Assembly (NCBI RefSeq): GCF_024323335.1
Contig: NC_066585.1
Coordinates: 344,477,846-344,541,845, forward strand
From: Lathyrus oleraceus
Taxonomy: Eukaryota > Streptophyta > Magnoliopsida > Fabales > Fabaceae
Reading direction: 5' to 3'
DNA: 64,000 nt
Shown: positions 58,201 through 64,000 of the stretch, piece after piece
Position numbering within the stretch: position 1 is the first letter of the stretch
Layout of the letters: each line of letters begins with the position of its first letter
Notes under the pieces: model-generated
Told to the model about the DNA's origin: nothing
Database searches by the model: none
Seen by the model: only the letters and a program-made list of their open reading frames with translations
Made by a program: the position numbers and the translations under genes

Positions 58201-59750
58201 GGCAAAACAGCCACCAAGACAAATCTGTAGGGGAACAAGAGAAATCCCAAAGATATATCTGCAGGGGATCCCAGTGTTAACTGAGAACCAAAAGAGTGCA
58301 TTGCACGAATACGAACTGCTGTAGAAGCAAAAATCCAAATAACTCCGCTGGGGAACAACCCACTGAGGGAGAATGATATCATCCAAATAGAGTGTAATTG
58401 CATAAGCAACTCTACTGGGGAAAACTGTCGGCTACTCTCTTGGGAACAAATCACTGACGGAGGACAGATCAAACAAATAGATTCTGCAACGAACCACTCC
58501 ACTCGGGGAGAATATTCAAAGCAAACTGATCGTAACAAGTAGATTCTGCAATAAGCCACTCTACCGGGGATCACAGACAGTCATGAAATTAATCCGTTCA
58601 CTGGAGGCAAAAGCCATCCTCCGACCATATCGGGGATCGAAAGGAGTATTCAACGGGCGAAACTGCCACAACAAACATTCTGCAGCCCAAGCTGAGGAAA
58701 AGACGGTTGAAATACTGGGATACCAACCCAAATCGACCACGAAGTAGGAAAATAAATCCTGCTCTGCTGAAGAGAAAAAACTCTGATGGAGATAGCAACA
58801 ATTCCGCAGACGACTTCGCCGGGGAAAAGGTAAAGTACCGGGTATCAAACCACTGACTTACCGAATCTTCAAAAAGAAAACGACCGTGCTGAGGAAACAG
58901 ACAGCTCCGCTGGTACACTGCATGGGGAAAAGAGGTAACAACTCCACTTGCAACCCTGGTGGGGATATCAATAACAGCTCTACCCGCGACTCCGAGGGGA
59001 GTACCAATCGATCAGTTATACTCATGACCGCGCTGAGGAAACAAATAAAGTCTGGGGCATACGACCCACTGGAGGAAGGGACGGGGCACCAAGGTGATAA
59101 ACCATCAACCACCGAAACTTTGCAATAAAACACCCACGTTGGGAGGAAAAACTGCTGCTGGAGAGAACGAAGTCTTCAACAACACTTACTTACGACTGTA
59201 CTGGGGAACAACCCCAACAACTACTCTGCTTGAGGAACAACCCCAACAAAGATCTGAAGAAAGAAGATACCACCAAACCAGGAATATGAACCAATGTCTT
59301 ACCTGTTGGGAATCATGCCACCCTCGGGAGAGCACTGAGATATTCTTGAGTATCCTTTCAATCTTGTGAATGTTCACTTTGTTTAAAACAACAATTTTGA
59401 AAAATTTGATTTGTTTAAAACAATGACATTTTATCAATTTAAAACATGCAAAACATTTGTTGAATTGAAACAAATAAGAGTGCAAATAATTGGATAAAAA
59501 GCTCAAATTGATTTAATAGAATGGTAGTCTGCAAATGGCAAGACTCCATAGATCTGTACAAACTTGAAATCAGTGATATATATTGGAAGAGGACTACATT
59601 GAACATAATGATCCTTTCTCTACCAATTTGAATCTCGATGTATCCGAAGCTTCAATTGACGACGAATCGAGAATCTTCTGACGAAATGACGACTGATGAA
59701 CCAGAAAGTCTTGTCAGGATGCAGTTACTTGCCAATTCCCTAATTTTTGC
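55260..59750 (-). other. 3' UTR of element E
   Basis: About 4.5 kb without convincing coding sequence; many overlapping short open frames on both strands come from repeats. Minisatellite at 55730-57600; the part 57600-59380 has GGGGA-rich, CGCTGGGGAA-like words; 59380-59750 is AT-rich and similar to A (5040-5400) and B (15050-15420). Confidence 0.72.
55730..57600. repeat. Higher-order minisatellite in 3' UTR of E
   Basis: Short cores (ATACCGGTTACTGGGTATAT; ATTACCGGCAGACCGTGAAT) are arranged in a larger unit: GTGAATTGGTTTTCACTTCC recurs near 55870, 56172 and 56466, about 295-300 bases apart. Confidence 0.78.
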
Positions 59751-59900
59751 CTAGATTGCCCCAGGGTGAGGTACTCAATCTAGCGGGATGCAAATATATC
59801 TCTTTTTTCAAGTCTCTAATTTTTGCCTGGATTACCCTTGCGGGTCCTCCACCGAGACGCTCATTTTTGCCTAAGCCGCCCTTTCGGGTTTTCAACTTAG
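59751..59900 (-). other. Post-pol hairpin array of element E (3 hairpins)
   Basis: Nearest pol: 59871-59900, CTAAG/CTTAG around CCC-GAAA-GGG. Middle: 59828-59851, TGGA/TCCA around CCC-GCAA-GGG (also a GNRA loop). Distal: 59751-59783, CTAGATTG/CAATCTAG around CCTC/GGGG (one T-G pair). On the minus strand all three are followed by GGCAAAAAT. Confidence 0.82.
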
Positions 59901-59933
59901 CGAGTTATTCTGTTTTTCATTCTTTTTTCATTT

Positions 59934-59956
59934 GCATATATATATATATTTTTTTA
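59934..59956. repeat. AT microsatellite and T run after pol of E
   Basis: (AT)n at about 59937-59949 then a T run, abutting the pol stop. Confidence 0.8.
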
Positions 59957-62900
59957 GGCAAAGTATCTCTTAACTGCATCTGAATTCACAGGACGAGTGA
60001 AATCCTCCCCATCCATTGTTGTAAGCGTCAAAGCTCCGCCTGAAAAGGCTCTCTTAACAACATATGGACCCTCGTAGTTTGGAGTCCACTTGCCCCTGGA
60101 ATCGGGCGCGAAAGACAAAACTTTCTTGAGCACAAGGTCACCTTCTCGGAACACACGAGGCTTGACCTTCTTGTCGAATGCTTTCTTCATTCTCTGCTGA
60201 TACAACTGACCATGGCACATGGCAGTTAAACGCTTCTCTTCGATTAAATTCAGTTGGTCGTAACGACTCTGAATCCATTCAGCATCAGTCAACTTGACTT
60301 CCATCAAGACTCGCATTGATGGGATCTCCACCTCTACTGGGAGAACGGCTTCCATGCCATAAACAAGAGAGAAAGGGGTTGCCCCTGTTGAAGTGCGTAC
60401 AGACGTACGATATCCATGCAAAGCAAATGGCAGCATCTCATGCCAATCTTTGTAAGTGACAGTCATCTTCTGGATAATCCTCTTGATATTCTTATTAGCA
60501 GCTTCAACAGCCCCATTCATCTTAGGTCTGTAAGGAGAGGAGTTATGGTGTGCGATCTTGAATTCAGCGCACAACTCATCCATCATCTTATTATTCAGAT
60601 TGGATCCATTATCAGTAATGATCCTCTCTGGCACACCATAACGGCAAATCAGCTGGTTCTTGATAAACTTCACAACCACCTGTCTGGTTACATTCGCGTA
60701 TGACGCGGCTTCAACCCATTTGGTGAAGTAATCAATTGCTACGAGGATAAATCGATGTCCGTTGGACGCTTTCGGCTCGATCATGCCGATCATGTCAATT
60801 CCCCACATGGAGAAAGGCCATGGTGATGAAATCACATTCAGGAGTGTCGGAGGAATATGAATCTTATCCGCATAAATTTGACACTTGTGACATTTCTTCA
60901 CATACTTGCAACAGTCAGACTCCATTGTCAGCCAATAGTAGCCTGCTCTCAACATCTTCTTAGCCATGGCATGTCCATTGGAATGAGTACCAAATGAACC
61001 CTCATGGACCTCAGTCATCAATAGGTTTGCTTCGTGTCTATCCACGCATCTGAGCAAAACCATATCAAAATTTCTCTTGTACAGCACTTCACCACTGAGG
61101 TAGAAACTGCCTGACAACCTTCTCAAAGTTTTCCTATCTTTCACAGATGCCCCAGGCGGGTAGACCTGGTTCTGGAGGAAATTCTTGATATCAAAATACC
61201 AAGGCTTGTCATCTTTCACGTCTTCAATGGCAAATATGTGAGCGGGTCTGTCCAAGCGCATCACAGTAATGTTGGGGACATCATTCCACCATCTGACAAC
61301 TATCATGGAAGCAAGCGTTGCAAGGGCATCTGCCATCCGATTATCCTCTCGAGGAATGTGATAAAATTCAACTTCTGTGAAGAAAGTTGAAATTCGTCTT
61401 GCGTAATCTCTGTATGGGATGAGACCTGGCTGATTTGTCTCCCATTCACCTTTGATCTGATTGACTACCAAGGCTGAATCACCGTAGACATCAAGATACT
61501 TGATTCTCAAGTCAATGCATTCTTCAAGTCCCATAATACAGGCTTCATACTCCGCCATGTTATTCGTGCATTTGAAGGTTAGCCTTGCTGTAAATGGAAT
61601 GTGCGAACCCTGGGGATTAACAATTACTGCCCCAATTCCATTTCCATATTGATTAACAGCGCCATCAAACACCATCGTCCATCTGGAACCAGGTTCTGGA
61701 CCTTCATCAAGTGTAGGCTCATCGCAATCTTTCATCTTCAAATACAGAATTTCCTCGTCAGGGAAGTCATACTGAACAGACTGATGATCTTCAATCGGCT
61801 GGTGCGCTAAATGGTCAGCCAAGATACTACCTTTGATAGCTTTCTGAGCTCGATACTCGATATCATACTCAGACAACAGCATCTGCCAACGGGCAATCCT
61901 CCCAGTTAAAGCAGGCTTCTCGAAGATATACTTAATTGGATCCATTCTGGATATCAACCAAGTTGTATGATTATCATGTACTGGCGCAAACGCTTAGCTG
62001 CCCAAGCTAAAGCACAGCACGTCTTCTCAAGCATAGAGTACCGAGACTCACAATCAGTAAACTTCTTACTGAGGTAGTATATAGCAAACTCCTTCTTCCC
62101 TGATTCATCTTGTTGACCGAGTACACAACCCATCGAGTCTTCAAGAACTGTTAAGTACATAATCAGAGGTCTTCCTTCCACAGGCGGAGACAAAATCGGA
62201 GGTTCGGACAGATAATCCTTGATACTGTCGAAAGCTTTCTGGCAATCCTCGGTCCAATCATGAGACTGATCTTTCCGGAGGAGCTTGAATATCGGCGCAC
62301 ATGTGGCAGTCATGTGGGATATAAATCTGGAAATGTAGTTCAAGCGGCCAAGAAAACCTCGGACTTGCTTCTCAGTTTTGGGTGCGGGCATCTCTTGTAT
62401 TGCTTTGACCTTTGCAGGATCAACCTCAATACCTCTTTCACTTACCACAAAACCCAACAACTTTCCGGAACGGACTCCAAAAGTACATTTGTTCGGATTC
62501 AGACGAAGCTGGAACTTCCTCAAACGCTGGAAAAGCTTCAACAAATGCTCAATATGCTCAACTTCCGTTCGGGACTTAGCAATCATATCATCAACATAGA
62601 CTTCTATCTCCTTGTGCATCATATCATGAAACAAGGTAGTCATAGCTCGTTGATACGTGGCTCCGGCGTTCTTCAAACCGAAGGGCATCACTCGATAACA
62701 GAATGTTCCCCAAGGTGTGATGAATGTTGTCTTCTCCATATCCTCTGGTGCCATCTTGATTTGATTATATCCGGAAAATCCGTCCATAAAGGAAAAGACT
62801 TTGAATTTAGCTGTATTGTCTACCAACATGTCAATGTGTGGTAGAGGAAAATCGTCTTTTGGGCTAGCTTTATTCAAATCTCTGTAATCAACGCACATAC

Positions 62901-63415
62901 GGACTTTTCCGTCCTTCTTAGGAACAGGCACAATATTGGCCACCCATTGAGGATATGTCGAAGTCACCAGAAACCCCGCATCAATTTGCTTCTGAACTTC
63001 CTCTTTGATCTTCACTGCCATATCTGGATGAGTTCTTCTGAGCTTCTGCTTCACAGGCACGCACTCAGGCTTCAAAGGCAGGAAATGTTGCACAATATCT
63101 GTATCTAAACCCGGCATGTCTTCATAGGACCAAGCAAAGATATCTGAATATTCTCGTAGCAAGCTGATCAAATCTTCTTTAACAGACCCTTCAAGAAGTG
63201 CCCCAATCTTCACCAGGCGCTCACAATCTTCAGATCCCAAGTTGACTGTTTCCAAGTCTTCGAGATGCGGCTGAATGATCTTCTCTTCGTGCTCAAGGAG
63301 ACGGGTGATCTCATCAGGAATCTCTTCAACGTCATCTTCCTCTGCCTCAAATACAGGGAATTCAAAATTGGGAGATGGCGTTGGATCATTATGTTCAATG
63401 GGTTTTAGGATCAAC
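59954..63415 (-). pseudogene. RT-RNase H-archaeal RNase H-integrase of element E (one frameshift)
   Basis: From the intron acceptor at 63415 the frame runs as LILKPIEHND, acidic linker, RT (CVDYRDLNKASPKDDFPLPH, FSFMDGFSGYNQIKM, YVDD codons at 62587-62598), first RNase H (MYLTVLEDSMGCVLGQQDES to RLRQYM). A one-base loss near 61970 shifts the frame. It then continues for 667 codons from ISRMDPIKY: archaeal-type RNase H (residues about 92-215; D98, E136, D160, D210), integrase zinc domain (H318, H325, C356, C359), catalytic D388, D449, E485 (35 residues between the last two), ending KRYFA and TAA at 59954. All catalytic residues are present; only the indel, if real, disables it. Confidence 0.92.
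62587..62598 (-). other. RT active-site YVDD codons, element E
   Basis: The minus strand reads TAT GTT GAT GAT in an intact RT frame. Confidence 0.9.
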
Positions 63416-63692
63416 CTGCATAATGATTTTGGTTAAGAAAAACTTCAGAATTTAAACAAGCAAATCATTATGCAGATGAAAAATGTTGCTTTTATAGCTT
63501 TTATTTTTGTTTTTATGGTTTTTTGTGATCACTGATTTCATAAAGAAAAGCAAAAAGTGAAAACAAAGGAAAAACAAATGTTTAACAATGCAAAAATTGA
63601 ATGAAAATATCATTGTATATATGCTTTGCCAACAATGTCATCACTTCTCCTTTTGGCATGGGAGAAGGGTTTTAAACAAAATGAACAATTAC
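63416..63692 (-). other. Intron between pro and RT, element E (277 bases)
   Basis: Donor GTAATT from 63692 and acceptor ATGCAG ending 63416. Joining 63693 to 63415 completes a Glu codon (GA plus G) and keeps the frame: HRSE then LILKPIEH. The donor and acceptor sequences are the same as in B. Confidence 0.83.
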
Positions 63693-64000
63693 TCTGATCT
63701 ATGGATAACTGTAGGAACATCCACAGCGACCCAATTGTGGCAGACACCACCAGGAATAACAAAATTGTTCAAATCTTCTGCATCTTCTTCTTCAATGATA
63801 GCAGCAGCTTCCTCTTCTGCAGGTTGATCAGCATGGATGAATCCTCCACTGGTGAACAGACCTTGCTCATTGCATGCCCCAGAACCATAGCCAATGCCAG
63901 CCCGGGATCGATTATCTTCAAGTTCAAGCACTTTCCCTAATCCAGCGACTGCACCACATTCAATGGCCAGCTTAGCATCTCGGTAGGAAGTGAATGAAGG
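63693..64000 (-). CDS. Protease C-terminus of element E (partial at window end)
   Basis: Open from the window edge to the splice donor: PSFTSYRDAKLAIECG, GLGKVLELEDNRSRAGIGYG, an acidic stretch (AEEEAAAIIEEEDAEDL), then CHNWVAVDVPTVIHRSE. It matches the C-terminal parts of B and D, with the glycine-rich G-patch-like segment and the closing Asn-Trp (NNW/HNW) motif. The DTG active site would be right of the window. No stop codon in the visible part. Confidence 0.8.

Larger units (their letters stand above)
48633..64000 (-). mobile_element. Element E: Ogre-type retrotransposon, 3' part (runs off the right edge)
   Basis: Order on the minus strand: pro C-terminus, intron, RT-RNase H-archaeal RNase H-integrase, hairpin array, 3' UTR, polypurine tract, 3' LTR. 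It is inserted in B's 5' LTR at GCTAC (48628-48632, presumed target duplication; partner outside). pol shows a single frameshift and no nonsense codon, so it is the best-preserved element here and probably among the youngest. Confidence 0.92.

Noticed and set aside
55269..59506. Many overlapping short open frames on both strands in the 3' UTR of E
   Set aside because: They follow the repeat units, have no recognisable domain, overlap on both strands, and the equivalent region is non-coding in A, B and D.

Overview
The window is wall-to-wall retrotransposon DNA from a plant nuclear genome, with no host gene that I can support. All large coding regions belong to Ty3/gypsy LTR retrotransposons of the Tat/Ogre lineage. 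The lineage markers are an extra ORF1 before gag, a second (archaeal-type) RNase H between the first RNase H and integrase, a short intron between protease and reverse transcriptase, very long LTRs, a TGGCGACTCTG-type primer site and repeat-rich 3' UTRs. The abundance and nesting of Ogre elements suggests a legume of tribe Fabeae (pea, vetch, lentil, Lathyrus). That is an inference from known repeat content, not from a host marker.

Five elements can be separated. Element A (minus strand, 1-8013) is the oldest host: part of its 3' LTR, its 3' UTR, integrase, RNase H and the C-terminal part of RT; the rest lies beyond the right edge. Element B (minus strand, 8014-48632 including its own insertions) sits in A's RT gene: 3' LTR 8014-12705, 3' UTR, pol, intron, pro, gag, ORF1, primer site 46161-46180, and a 5' LTR cut off at 48632. 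A and B have homologous LTRs and are the same family. Element C (16277-20870) is a solo LTR in B's integrase, with an exact CTTGG target duplication. Element D (plus strand, 25740-42260) is complete in outline and sits in B's gag: two LTRs, primer site, ORF1, gag-pro, intron, pol, 3' UTR and polypurine tract. Element E (minus strand, 48633 to beyond 64000) sits in B's 5' LTR: a 6.6 kb 3' LTR, 3' UTR, nearly intact pol, intron and the C-terminal part of pro.

The genes follow the Ogre scheme: ORF1 (function unknown), gag (capsid), protease, then after an intron RT, RNase H, archaeal-type RNase H and integrase. A, B and D carry nonsense codons or frameshifts throughout and cannot make a full set of proteins. 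D also has a changed RT active site (YVDE). E has only one visible frameshift in pol.

The most interesting signals are non-coding. Just downstream of pol, all four elements carry a tandem series of small hairpins. Many have CCC/GGG-type stems closed by GNRA tetraloops, and the stems show compensatory changes between elements. The LTRs contain a covarying 42-base hairpin, a CCGG hairpin module shared between families, a box conserved in every family, and tRNA-like sequences (one with a T6 run in D, four in a row in C). The 3' UTRs carry minisatellites that differ strongly between families.
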